Shown: positions 8,545 through 19,865 of the stretch, one piece after another | Position numbering within the stretch: the stretch's first letter is position 1 | How the letters are laid out: every line of letters starts with the position of its first letter | NCBI RefSeq assembly: GCF_032878975.1 | Contig: NZ_CP043875.1 | Coordinates: 1,170,370-1,234,369 of the forward strand | Length of the DNA stretch: 64,000 nucleotides | Direction: 5' to 3' | Source of the DNA: Methanoplanus sp. FWC-SCC4 | GTDB taxonomy: Archaea; Halobacteriota; Methanomicrobia; Methanomicrobiales; Methanomicrobiaceae | Position numbers and translations under genes: made by a program | Notes under the pieces: generated by a model | Databases searched by the model: none | The model's input: only the letters and a program-made list of their open reading frames with translations | What the model was told of the DNA's origin: nothing

Positions 8545-9894
8545 ATGGTAATAAAGGAATGGTATGACTATTGGAATTTACGAGAAGATCCTTTTACTTT
8601 ATCTCCTTTAGATTTTAAAGGGTCAATTTCATATGAACTCTTTATAGATACAGATAATATAAAAAAAATCGAAACTGATATTTCAAGTATTGTTAATGGG
8701 GAACTAAAGAAAAAACTTATAATATTAGGTGGAAGGGGTATAGGTAAAAGTACAAGCTTGAATTACTATTACCACCAAATAGCTACTCGTGTTTCAAAAT
8801 CATATTCTGACATCAGCTTAAAAAAGTATCAGTATATTTTACCTTTATTGATCACCTTTAATAATCCCACAATTTTCCAAAATATATCAACATTCACTCA
8901 AGGATTTATCTTAGAATTTTTAGATTCATTGTCGACGGCATTAATAGATTCAGAATTAAACCCTAATATTACTGGAACAGGATATATTGTTAATTACATC
9001 AAGAAATTAAAAGATAATAATGAAATCTCACCAAACAATCTTAAGGATATCATTGATCTAGTTAATCAACATTTCCAGAAAACTATTATTTTTATTGACA
9101 ATCTCGACAAGATCAAAGATGATGAAATTATTCTTAATTGGTTGAATTATTCTCAAGGCTTATTTGAAAATATCTTCTGGCAAGAAAACGTTGCTACAAT
9201 AATTTGTGGTGGAGCTCAAGTTACTTGGTTATATACTTCTGATTCTGATGACTTCAGTTGGTTTTTTGATAAACCTATAGTAATGGATCCATGGAATTCT
9301 CAAGATATTAAAGCTTTAATAACCAAACGATTGTCTTACATGTCAAAAAATTCAAAATCATATTCTATTAACGATTATTTCGAAGATGAAGCATTAAATT
9401 TAATTATCACTGGATGTTTAGGTTGTCCAAGAAAATGTCAAGATGTTGCAAGACGCTTCCTCATCTATGGTGCAGAAAAAGAATGCAAACCCATATCCCA
9501 TAAATTTTATATTGATAATAAAAATTATTTTGAAAAATTCATGACGAGAGATCCAGAGGAATATTTATGCCATTTCACGAACTGGTTTTTATTGAGTACA
9601 AAGATGCAAAAAAGCCATAGAACTGCTCTTAAAAATGTTACGACCTTATTAAAAAAGAATAAAATTAAAGCAAAAAGTTTGGTTGATGATTTATTTATTC
9701 TTTATAACACAGATAATTTCGAAAGTGTATCAAATCCTACAGATCTACAAATAGGAAATATTGTACAATACAACAAAATTGACAATACATATATACTAGA
9801 TATTAAGGTATATAACTTATTAAAAGACATCCATGAACATAATTTCAATGATCAGAATTTAACAGAACAATTTCTTTTAAACGTAGGGATATAA
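8545..9894 (+). CDS. P-loop ATPase of AAA/STAND type, coupled to a membrane protein
   Basis: A 449-residue protein, not assignable to a named family. Residues 62-70 (GGRGIGKST) are a Walker A loop and 181-188 (IIFIDNLD) a Walker B with Asp-Asn-Leu-Asp, followed by a sensor-like 'ATIICGGAQVTW' and a helical winged-type tail. The start 'EWYDYWNLREDPFTLSP' resembles ORC/Cdc6- or ExeA-like ATPases that begin with a Y/F-G/N-L-x-x-x-P-F motif. I chose ATG 8545; a GTG at 8521 would add eight residues. Its stop overlaps the ATG of the next gene (TAATG), so the two proteins are translationally coupled. Together they could form a membrane-linked sensor-effector pair; a defence role is inferred from the setting, between two IS ends inside the element. 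Confidence 0.7.
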   Translation: MVIKEWYDYWNLREDPFTLSPLDFKGSISYELFIDTDNIKKIETDISSIVNGELKKKLIILGGRGIGKSTSLNYYYHQIATRVSKSYSDISLKKYQYILPLLITFNNPTIFQNISTFTQGFILEFLDSLSTALIDSELNPNITGTGYIVNYIKKLKDNNEISPNNLKDIIDLVNQHFQKTIIFIDNLDKIKDDEIILNWLNYSQGLFENIFWQENVATIICGGAQVTWLYTSDSDDFSWFFDKPIVMDPWNSQDIKALITKRLSYMSKNSKSYSINDYFEDEALNLIITGCLGCPRKCQDVARRFLIYGAEKECKPISHKFYIDNKNYFEKFMTRDPEEYLCHFTNWFLLSTKMQKSHRTALKNVTTLLKKNKIKAKSLVDDLFILYNTDNFESVSNPTDLQIGNIVQYNKIDNTYILDIKVYNLLKDIHEHNFNDQNLTEQFLLNVGI

Positions 9895-10355
9895 TGAGCA
9901 CTTCTTTCTTTGATTATTTATTGACCATAATAATTTTAAATAATGCCTCATCATCTATGTTAAATGGAATTAGTAATCAAAACATTCCAATATATGTATT
10001 CGTCGGAGCTATAGGTGCAATCATTGCATCAATAATTAGTGGTTTATTCCTGTTGAAAATCTCTAAACACTCCTTAAAACAAAATTCAAGATTAACTTTT
10101 TTTTCAACTTTACTGAGTAATGATGAATTCATCGAATCATTACGTAACCTCATGGATACACTTGAAAAAAGAAGTAGTAATCAGAAAACACTATTAAGTA
10201 AGGAACAAATAATTATTGAGGTGAATAGACCTTGGTGTATTTTACTTTTTTTGCTATCAAATAACCATTATCGTTCATTCGTTGAGTTAATTAACAAGGA
10301 AGAATGGAATAAAGCATTAGATCTTCTTAAAAAATATCTTATTGGATATTGGTGA
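9894..10355 (+). CDS. Small single-helix membrane protein, partner of upstream ATPase
   Basis: A 153-residue protein with one clear transmembrane helix at residues 31-54 (VFVGAIGAIIASIISGLFLL) preceded by a weaker hydrophobic stretch at 8-16, and a cytoplasmic helical tail with 'NRPWCILLFLLSNNHYRSFVELI'. No catalytic motif is visible. Translation starts inside the stop of the ATPase gene, which argues that the products act together. It could be a pore or anchor for the ATPase. It differs in sequence from the membrane protein at 20424-21089, but the two have a similar plan (N-terminal helix plus cytosolic helical tail). Confidence 0.6.
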   Translation: MSTSFFDYLLTIIILNNASSSMLNGISNQNIPIYVFVGAIGAIIASIISGLFLLKISKHSLKQNSRLTFFSTLLSNDEFIESLRNLMDTLEKRSSNQKTLLSKEQIIIEVNRPWCILLFLLSNNHYRSFVELINKEEWNKALDLLKKYLIGYW

Positions 10356-10397
10356 TCATTTTCAATTGAAAAAAATCAATAAATACCTTTATACAAA

Positions 10398-10920
10398 TTC
10401 ACTACTTCTCTAATTTTAAAGAGTCATCACTAAGATCAAGATAACTGAAAACAGACCGACACCCAGATATAACTCACAGGAGAGGGCGATATGCTCTTAA
10501 ATTTCTCCAAAGACCACCTTTAAATGAAGAATTGTCATAAAATCAAAAGGATGTATCGATACAATCCTAAAACCCCTGATTGAATATATCGATATTCCAA
10601 TAAACAGTAATCTCACTACAAAAGATCGATTTCACACAATCAATACAGGATGAGAAATATTGTTAAACCAAAGGCATCAAAGAAGGATGTTACTATCAGA
10701 TATCTCTATGCATTGATATCATTCCTAATGAAGAATGCATGGCTGTATCTCCAAAAGAAGCATTTTACAATTCGAAAACAAGGACCACCTGTCATAGAAG
10801 AGGATTCTTTCAGTTTTAGCATGTTTATAATTCTTGTAGAGGAATAGATCAGGAATGAGCTAAAGGTCAGAACTTATGTGGAGTTTATCAGATGAGTAGA
10901 GGTTTTAGAGAAGTACTGAA
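10398..10920 (+). mobile_element. Insertion-sequence remnant with terminal inverted repeats
   Basis: Left end TTCACTACTTCTCTAA at 10398-10413 and right end TTAGAGAAGTACTGAA at 10905-10920 are inverted repeats of one another with a single mismatch. Between them lie 83 bp identical to the solo end at 8257-8339 and a decayed transposase C-terminus. At about 520 bp it has lost most of the transposase gene. No target-site duplication is evident. Together with the solo end it brackets the ATPase/membrane-protein pair, which suggests that IS recombination brought in or trimmed that module. Confidence 0.75.
10626..10846 (+). pseudogene. Transposase C-terminal fragment (DDE type), decayed
   Basis: The frame contains 'YRMRNIVKPKASKKDVTIRYLYA' followed by 'LISFLMKNAWLYLQ', here given as two pieces, which is the usual tail of archaeal IS4/ISH3-like DDE transposases: a Y-R-x-R-N motif after the catalytic Glu, then a hydrophobic helix with N-x-W. 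The residues before Y-R (S-I-S-H-N-Q) look like a mutated S-I-E-T-x-Y-R, so the catalytic Glu is probably lost. It is followed by a stop at 10844, and the frame reopens with related residues beyond it. The family cannot be named with certainty. Confidence 0.6.
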
Positions 10921-10998
10921 TTTCACTATTAAAAATAGAATTAAGTAAATCTTATATTCCTACCAGTTATAAAATAATATAATTATAGAGGGGGTTAC

Positions 10999-12139
10999 AT
11001 GGTCCAAACCGAGTTAAACGCTTCACCGTCTTCGAGCAGAGCTACAATATACCAACTTTGGGTTGCAGTAGAAAAGTGCTTTGAAATGGATGCAGAAAAC
11101 CAAAAGGTTATTATTGAAATCCTTGGTGATGTAACAATAGAAAATAAAGAACTAATCGAAGTAAAAGCTCTTTCTGCCTCTTTAACAGATAATGATATTG
11201 CTTTTTGGAAGACTCTATATAATTGGACTCAGAACACTTTTGATATCAATAATTACTCCTTAATTCTTCATACAACTCAGGAATTTGGATCTACTTCTAC
11301 TCTGTCTGAATGGAATAAAAGAGATAAGAATGAAAAATATGATATTCTTAAAGGAATTTATGAAAAATCTGAGAGTGGATTTACTAAAAAAAAGAAAAAG
11401 GATGAAAAGGCCAAGCCGTCTAAGGTTTTGTTATTACAGAGACTAATTCTAAACGAAATAGCGGAAGAAGAATTATTACGACTACTTGATCGTTTATATA
11501 TTGCTGCTTCTTCATTAGAACAAAAAGAATACTATGAACGAATAAAGATACGAGAGTTAAAAGGAATTCCCCAAAATAGACAGAACGAGTTTTTAAACTC
11601 ATTACTGGGATTCGTTTCAAAACCAAGTTTAAAGAAAAAAGATATGTGGGAAATTACTTATGCTGAATTTAAAGTATATCAAGAAAGTTTAAATTCAATG
11701 TATTGTAAGGAATCAAAGTTCTTTCCTAGAATAAATAGTCATGAATTAAATGATGAAGAATTAAGAAATTATGAAGATTACCCATTTATTCAAAAAATTA
11801 ATGATATTCAATACCCACAAGTTGTAAGAAGGGCTGTAATAGATTATTTAAGTGCATTAATAACAATCAATCAAGAATTTGAAAAACATTCTTTTCCTTT
11901 AGATAGATTACAGATATATTTAGATGACTCATTAGATGTTTTTCATAGAAAATATGAGGTTCATTCGTATAATTGCTCGAATATTATCGAAGATTCTAAA
12001 AAATTTTATAATGAAATTACAACTAGAGAGATTCCCCAAATGGAGGAATTTTATCAAACTCCTCATTATTTCCATAATGGTCTTTTACATTCAGAAATGA
12101 ATAACCCGAAAAAAGAATTAAAATGGAGATTAGATAAAA

Positions 12140-12147
<8 letters not shown>
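10999..12147 (+). CDS. ABC three-component system, nuclease-like first component
   Basis: A 382-residue protein whose first 100 residues read like the DUF4297/Cap4 class of PD-(D/E)xK nuclease domains: Glu40 in 'VIIEILGD', Asp44, then Glu54-Val-Lys56 in 'LIEVK', and 'FWKTLYNWTQN' after it. The rest is a helical domain. It starts with ATG 10999 behind GAGGGGG. Its end overlaps the next gene by 8 bp and that gene overlaps the ABC ATPase, giving the gene order of predicted ABC-3C conflict systems: variable effector, middle component, ABC ATPase. The likely job is to cut nucleic acid when the ATPase senses invading DNA; this is inference from the family, not shown by the sequence. Confidence 0.7.
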
Positions 12148-14655
<2,508 letters not shown>

Positions 14656-14768
14656 TTTTTTTACTTATGTATTGCCACATTTATTAATATGCAACTGTAA
14701 TATAATAAAAAGTAAGTATTTATAGTTTAATAAAAAAATATATATAATATTAGAACTAATATATATTT

Positions 14769-15098
14769 ATGACAATAAAATGCGGTGAACTTTTAGAAGT
14801 TCTTAATTCTACAAAGTGTAATGTTAACAACCAATTTTCTCAACAAATGAAGGATTTCATTTTTGCAAATCCTGAGCTTGCTGTTGATTTTATTGCAAAT
14901 TGCGATCCTGAATTAAAGGATTTTTGTTTTGATTGCGTGTGTGAAAAATATAGGAAACAAGAAGAATCTGAGGATGAAACGATAAAAGAATCCATTGAAA
15001 AAACAGGTTTTAGTGCAGATCAAATTGAAGAAGAGACCATAGATGATCATATAGATGAAATCATTACTGAGAATAATTTAGATAAAGAAGAGGAATAA
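14769..15098 (+). CDS. Small acidic protein of unknown function
   Basis: A 109-residue protein with a strongly acidic C-terminal half (about 27 Asp/Glu in the last 50 residues) and a Cys-rich middle (NCDPELKDFCFDCVCEKY). No known domain recognised. It follows the ABC system after 113 bp with its own AT-rich promoter region (TATATATAATAT around 14740), and starts close to that box, so its mRNA may be leaderless. An acidic small protein next to nuclease genes might be an inhibitor or DNA mimic, but this is speculation. Confidence 0.55.
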   Translation: MTIKCGELLEVLNSTKCNVNNQFSQQMKDFIFANPELAVDFIANCDPELKDFCFDCVCEKYRKQEESEDETIKESIEKTGFSADQIEEETIDDHIDEIITENNLDKEEE

Positions 15099-15202
15099 TT
15101 CCTCTATTATCTAGCTTTCGTAATTTGATCAAATGTTCACTGCTTAGATACTTATTTTTTCCAATATTTTTTCTCAATCGTTAATTTTCGCAAAAAAGAG
15201 AA

Positions 15203-15266
15203 TTAACGTTAAAATTAACGTTAAGTTCCGATTTGACCAAATTCGATTAATTGTAGTTAATCGAAT
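15203..15266. promoter_or_regulatory. Tandem palindromes and inverted repeat before helicase-nuclease gene
   Basis: The 10-bp palindrome TTAACGTTAA occurs twice, at 15203-15212 and 15215-15224, with a 12-bp spacing. Then ATTCGATTAA at 15241-15250 and its perfect reverse complement TTAATCGAAT at 15257-15266 form an inverted repeat with a 6-base loop. The group lies 66-130 bp upstream of the ATG at 15332. Two sites one helical turn apart suggest cooperative binding of a repressor; the regulator is unknown. Confidence 0.55.
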
Positions 15267-15331
15267 CGTAATTGGAAAATATTACTTGTCAAAAGATAAT
15301 TTATTCTCTTTTGTATTTGAATATATGATTT

Positions 15332-17857
15332 ATGGTTGATTTTAAAAGATTAAAAGAAAAAGAATTGAAATCAAAAAATACAGATCCTATCGTTATTTTT
15401 GAAAATCTTGATAAAAATGTAGGAAAAGAATACCTTAGACCTATTCAGGAAGATATTTTAAATAAATGGTTTACTGAATATCAAGATAACAAAGATACTA
15501 TTATTAAATTACCAACAGGTGACGGGAAAACATTAATTGCTTTATTATTACTTCAATCCTCTTTACACGCAGGTAAAGGGCCTGCATTATACATCTGCCC
15601 GAATGACATTTTAGTTAAACAAACAATAAAACAAGCAGAAGAATTTGGTATAAAAGTTGTTTCTACTGAAAGAAGAGAAGATATACCTACTGAATTTATA
15701 AATTCCCAAGCAATCTATGTAGCAAATTGTAATAAGTTATTTAATGGGTTTTCAAAATTTGGTATAAGTGGTTCAAGAGATATTGAAAAAATTGGGTCTT
15801 TAATCATGGATGATGCGCATAAATGTCTTGATATTATTAAAGACTCTTTTACTCTAAAAATTTTAAAATCTAAAAATACTGAGATTTACAATAATATATT
15901 GCGCTTATTTTCTAATTCATTAAAAAGCCAATCTATTGGAAAATATGATGATATAATTATTGGATTCCACGAATCTCTTTTAATTGTTCCATATAGAGAT
16001 TATATTGATAAATTGGATGATATTTTTGAAATATTAAAAGAATCAGACTCTGTAAAAAATCTTAAATTTCAATGGAATTTATTAAAAGACCATTTGAAAT
16101 ATTGTGATTGCTATGTTACAGGAAAAGAAATACAAATTATACCTCGAAAAATTCCTATAGATAAATTTCCATCCTTTACAAATTGTGAACATAGATACTT
16201 TTTATCCGCTACATTGACAGAAGATGCTTTTCTTATAAAAAATTTGGATATTGATAAAGATGCGATTAAACACCCTTTGACTTATTATAAAGAAAATGAT
16301 CATTATGGAGAAAGATTGATTGTTATTCCTTCAATTATTGATCCAAGTATAAATCGAGATGATTTAATCTCTTGGTTGAAATCTTTTAATTCTAAAAAAG
16401 GGGAATTTGGAATAGTCTCAATTGTACCTTCTAAAAAGTTAGCAGAGGATTGGAATGATTGTATAATTACTGACTATTCAAATTTGGATATCGAAAAGTC
16501 AAATTTTGATACGGCTATAGAACAGAAAAAATCAGATAAAATACTAGTTTTAGTAAACCAATACGATGGAATTGATTTTCCTGATAATAAGTGTAGAATT
16601 TTATGCATAGATTCTCTTCCTGATTACAGTTTTTTAGATGATAGATATTATGAAATTCTCTTTCCGAACTCTAAAATAAGCGAACGAAAATTGGCTCAAA
16701 GAATAGAACAAGGTTTTGGTCGTTCGATTCGAGGAAAAAGCGATTATTCAATCGTTTTAGTTATTGATAATAAAATATCTAGATTTTTAAGTATTCATTC
16801 AAAAAGAAAAAATTTCTCTTTTGAAACTATTAGACAAATTGAGATTGGTGAAAATGTCTGTAAAAATTTTAATGAATCCAATGTTTTTCTAGAATTAGAG
16901 GATCTTTTTGAGCAGTTTTTATCTAGAGATGAAGATTGGAAAGATTATTATAGAGGTCAAATGTCGTCAGTGATTCGATCTAGTGGTTATACTTCTGATA
17001 AAATTATAAATAGAGTAATACTGGAAAAAGGTGCTGAAGAAGCATATCAATGTGGAGAAATATCAAATGCTATTAAAAAAATTGATGAACTTATTAATTC
17101 AATAGAAAATGATTACGAAAAAGCATTTTATCTTCAGCTAAAGGCATGCTATATCTATGAAATTAATCCGAATGAGTCAAATAAAATACAACACGTTGCA
17201 TATAGAAAAAATAACCTTCTTTTAAAGCCTCTTGGTGAAATAGAATATACAAAAATTAATCCTTTAGAGTATAACCGTATTCAAAGAATTAAAAATTATA
17301 TTGGGAAGTTTCAATCAAAAAATTCGCTAATTATTGATATAAATTCTACTCTTGATGAGGTAAATTTTGATAGTTATTATAAAGATTTTCAAAGAGGTAT
17401 TTTAAATATTGGTGAACTTTTAGGATATATTTCAGACTCCCCTGAAGATAAGACAAATAAAGGCCCTGATAATTTTTGGATAACTTCAAATAATGAATGT
17501 ATGATTATTGAATGCAAAAATGAGGTGAAAGGGGAGAGAGAATTTATTTCAAAAGATGAGTCTAATCAAATGCTTAGTAGTATTGAATGGGGTAAAGAAA
17601 CATATCCTGATTTAACAGGTTATCCCTTATTCTTCCATCCTGCATATAAACTTGGAGACCAGGCATTTATTTCAGGCGATTTTTTTATAATGACCAATTC
17701 GAGATTAAACATATTAAAACAAAATATCACTAAATTTTATAAATCTATTGATGATCCGCAATTAGTTGATGAAAAATTAATAAATGAACTTCTAACTAAA
17801 AATAACTTGGAGAATAAGGATTTAATCAAAACTTATTGTATAAAGGGTCAACATTAA
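15332..17857 (+). CDS. DEAD/DEAH-type helicase fused to a PD-(D/E)xK nuclease
   Basis: An 841-residue protein. Helicase motifs: a Q-like motif YLRPIQEDIL (34-43), Walker A PTGDGKT (61-67), a DDAH box in place of DEAD/DEAH (160-163), motif III SAT (292-294) and motif VI QRIEQGFGRSIRG (457-469). The C-terminal 140 residues contain GPDNFW (711-716) and IIECKNE (725-731) followed by K-x-x-x-x-x-I-S-K-x-E-x-x-Q, which is the pattern of a PD-(D/E)xK nuclease. A translocating nuclease of this kind would act on invading DNA. No methyltransferase gene is nearby, so self-protection, if needed, must work differently from classical restriction. It is followed after 74 bp by the Mrr-type gene, which has its own promoter. 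Confidence 0.72.
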   Translation: MVDFKRLKEKELKSKNTDPIVIFENLDKNVGKEYLRPIQEDILNKWFTEYQDNKDTIIKLPTGDGKTLIALLLLQSSLHAGKGPALYICPNDILVKQTIKQAEEFGIKVVSTERREDIPTEFINSQAIYVANCNKLFNGFSKFGISGSRDIEKIGSLIMDDAHKCLDIIKDSFTLKILKSKNTEIYNNILRLFSNSLKSQSIGKYDDIIIGFHESLLIVPYRDYIDKLDDIFEILKESDSVKNLKFQWNLLKDHLKYCDCYVTGKEIQIIPRKIPIDKFPSFTNCEHRYFLSATLTEDAFLIKNLDIDKDAIKHPLTYYKENDHYGERLIVIPSIIDPSINRDDLISWLKSFNSKKGEFGIVSIVPSKKLAEDWNDCIITDYSNLDIEKSNFDTAIEQKKSDKILVLVNQYDGIDFPDNKCRILCIDSLPDYSFLDDRYYEILFPNSKISERKLAQRIEQGFGRSIRGKSDYSIVLVIDNKISRFLSIHSKRKNFSFETIRQIEIGENVCKNFNESNVFLELEDLFEQFLSRDEDWKDYYRGQMSSVIRSSGYTSDKIINRVILEKGAEEAYQCGEISNAIKKIDELINSIENDYEKAFYLQLKACYIYEINPNESNKIQHVAYRKNNLLLKPLGEIEYTKINPLEYNRIQRIKNYIGKFQSKNSLIIDINSTLDEVNFDSYYKDFQRGILNIGELLGYISDSPEDKTNKGPDNFWITSNNECMIIECKNEVKGEREFISKDESNQMLSSIEWGKETYPDLTGYPLFFHPAYKLGDQAFISGDFFIMTNSRLNILKQNITKFYKSIDDPQLVDEKLINELLTKNNLENKDLIKTYCIKGQH

Positions 17858-17894
17858 TTTAAATCTCATTAAATTTTTAAAAACATACAAAACT

Positions 17895-17907
17895 ATATTT
17901 TTATATA
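17895..17907 (+). promoter_or_regulatory. Likely TATA box for the Mrr-type nuclease gene
   Basis: An A/T box of the TTTTTATATAAA type lies about 30 bases before the ATG at 17932, the distance expected for archaeal promoters with a start site at or next to the first codon. Confidence 0.45.
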
Positions 17908-17931
17908 AACTTATTTTTTTATAGGAATAAT

Positions 17932-19785
17932 ATGACAAATAAAGGACATTTGGAAATTAATTATCGATGGCCAGGAAAATATTCATTTAATCTAATTGAT
18001 ATCTCCATAAAAAGAGATAATCAATACTTTGTCGCAGAACTTCAACATAATGGTCTTAATAAATTAAAAATTATTCGTAGTAAAAACTCTGATGAAGTAA
18101 AGAAGAAAACTGATGTCCAGATAATCCAATGGGAGGAAATGTACAATAAAAAATTAGAAAAAATTAGAAAAAATGAATTAAAAGAAGAAAAAGAAAAACA
18201 AATCAGCAAGAACATTCAACTTGCCGAAGAAAAAACAAGAATCTATCAACAAATGATCGAAGATACTGAAAATATATTAAAAGTAGGTCTTTCTCAAAAA
18301 CTTATCGTTAATTGGAATGATTTAAAAAAGAATCAAAAATTTGAAAAAGTATCTCCCAAAAAACCTGAAATTTTAACAATAGATTATTTTTCAGACAGAA
18401 TAGGCACTTTTGAAGAAGTACCTATACCTCCAGGACCTGACAAGAATTCAAATAAATATTCATATAGAAATTCTTTGTCTACTTTATTTTCTAAAAATAA
18501 AAAGACAGAAAAGATACAATCTTTAGAGAAATTATATGAAGAAGATTACAATAAATGGATAAATGACAGAGATTCAATAATTCTCAAAAATAAAAATAAT
18601 TTGGAAGAATTCAAAGCTAAAAAATCTAAATTAGAACTTGAATTAAAAGATCTGAACCAAAAAAATTTAGAGAAGTATTCTAAGGAACTGGAAAAATGGG
18701 AAAAAGAAAAAGAATCATTCAAAAAAGCCCAGAATAAATCTAATGATCTTATTGATGAATTAAAAGAAAAATATCTTCAGAAAGACTCAGAAGGTATGTG
18801 TTTTTATTGTACGCAGATATTAATTCAATCACAATATCCAGATTTTATTGAAAAATCTTTTGATTTAGAATATAATTCTGAGAATGGAACATTAATTGTG
18901 GATTATAGTTTACCATTTATTGACGATATTCCACAACTTTCTGAGGTTAAATACATAAAAACACAAGATACTTTTTCTGAAAAGAATTTATCCAAATCAG
19001 AATTAAATAGACTATATGATTACTGTATCTATAATCTAATTTTAAGAAGTTTATATGAACTATATTCTACTGATCAAAATGATCTTCTTCAATCGATTGT
19101 CTTTAATGGTTGGGTGAATTCAATTGATAGATCAACTGGAAAAAAGAAAAATGCCTGCATTGCATCGATACAAACAACAAAACCAGAATTTCTTGAATAT
19201 AACCTAGAAAATGTTGATTCAAAAGATTGTTTTAAGAGTTTGAAAGGAGTTTGTAGCTCTAAATTACATTCACTTACTCCGATTCCACCAATCCTTAACA
19301 TTGACAGATCTGATAAAAGATTTATTGATTCATATAATGTTTCTGAAAATATTGATGATTCTACAAATATTGCAGCTATGAACTGGGAGGAATTTGAATA
19401 CTTAATTGGTGAATTGTTTGAAAAAGAATTTGCTGTTAATGGAGGAGAAGTAAAAGTAACTCAAGCAAGTAGAGATGGGGGTGTCGATGCTATTGCCTTT
19501 GATCCAGATCCGATTAGAGGAGGGAAAATTGTTATCCAAGCTAAACGATACACAAACACGGTAGGTGTATCTGCTGTAAGAGATTTATTTGGAACAGTTC
19601 ATAATGAAGGGGCTATAAAGGGAATTTTAGTTACAACAGCGGATTATGGTCCCGATGCCTACAGTTTTGCTAAGGATAAACCAATTACACTTCTCAATGG
19701 AAACAATCTATTACACTTAATAGAGAAACATGGTGGCAGGGCAAAAATAGATTTAATTGAAGCCAAAAAATTAATAAATGGATGA
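17932..19785 (+). CDS. Coiled-coil protein with C-terminal Mrr-type restriction nuclease
   Basis: A 617-residue protein. Residues about 66-115 and 195-282 are charged coiled coils (E/K-rich heptads); between them is a Pro-rich patch (VPIPPGP). CFYC at 290-293 may bind metal. Residues 482-600 form an Mrr-type nuclease: W-E-E-F-E-x-L-I...D-G-G-V-D (515-519), then I-Q-A-K-R-Y (535-540), and 'GILVTTADYGPDA' and 'ITLLNGNNLL' typical of the fold. Family members cut modified or foreign DNA. The coiled coils suggest an assembly on DNA. It probably works with the helicase-nuclease just upstream, though each has a separate promoter. Catalytic residues look intact. Confidence 0.75.
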   Translation: MTNKGHLEINYRWPGKYSFNLIDISIKRDNQYFVAELQHNGLNKLKIIRSKNSDEVKKKTDVQIIQWEEMYNKKLEKIRKNELKEEKEKQISKNIQLAEEKTRIYQQMIEDTENILKVGLSQKLIVNWNDLKKNQKFEKVSPKKPEILTIDYFSDRIGTFEEVPIPPGPDKNSNKYSYRNSLSTLFSKNKKTEKIQSLEKLYEEDYNKWINDRDSIILKNKNNLEEFKAKKSKLELELKDLNQKNLEKYSKELEKWEKEKESFKKAQNKSNDLIDELKEKYLQKDSEGMCFYCTQILIQSQYPDFIEKSFDLEYNSENGTLIVDYSLPFIDDIPQLSEVKYIKTQDTFSEKNLSKSELNRLYDYCIYNLILRSLYELYSTDQNDLLQSIVFNGWVNSIDRSTGKKKNACIASIQTTKPEFLEYNLENVDSKDCFKSLKGVCSSKLHSLTPIPPILNIDRSDKRFIDSYNVSENIDDSTNIAAMNWEEFEYLIGELFEKEFAVNGGEVKVTQASRDGGVDAIAFDPDPIRGGKIVIQAKRYTNTVGVSAVRDLFGTVHNEGAIKGILVTTADYGPDAYSFAKDKPITLLNGNNLLHLIEKHGGRAKIDLIEAKKLING

Positions 19786-19865
19786 ATTTATCTTGACTAT
19801 TTTTTATTTGAAGATTATATTTAAATCCAAAACCTTTTCAATTTAAAAAAATTAATAACTCTCAT

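Noticed and set aside
8257-10485. 83-bp direct repeats as possible attachment sites of a smaller element
   Set aside because: The inverted copy of their outer end at 10905-10920 and the transposase tail show that they are IS ends, not att sites.
10398-10925. Target-site duplication flanking the IS remnant
   Set aside because: Sequences next to both ends do not agree beyond chance.
15332-19785. Known multi-gene defence systems such as DISARM, BREX or type I/III restriction
   Set aside because: No methyltransferase, specificity subunit or the other signature genes are present.
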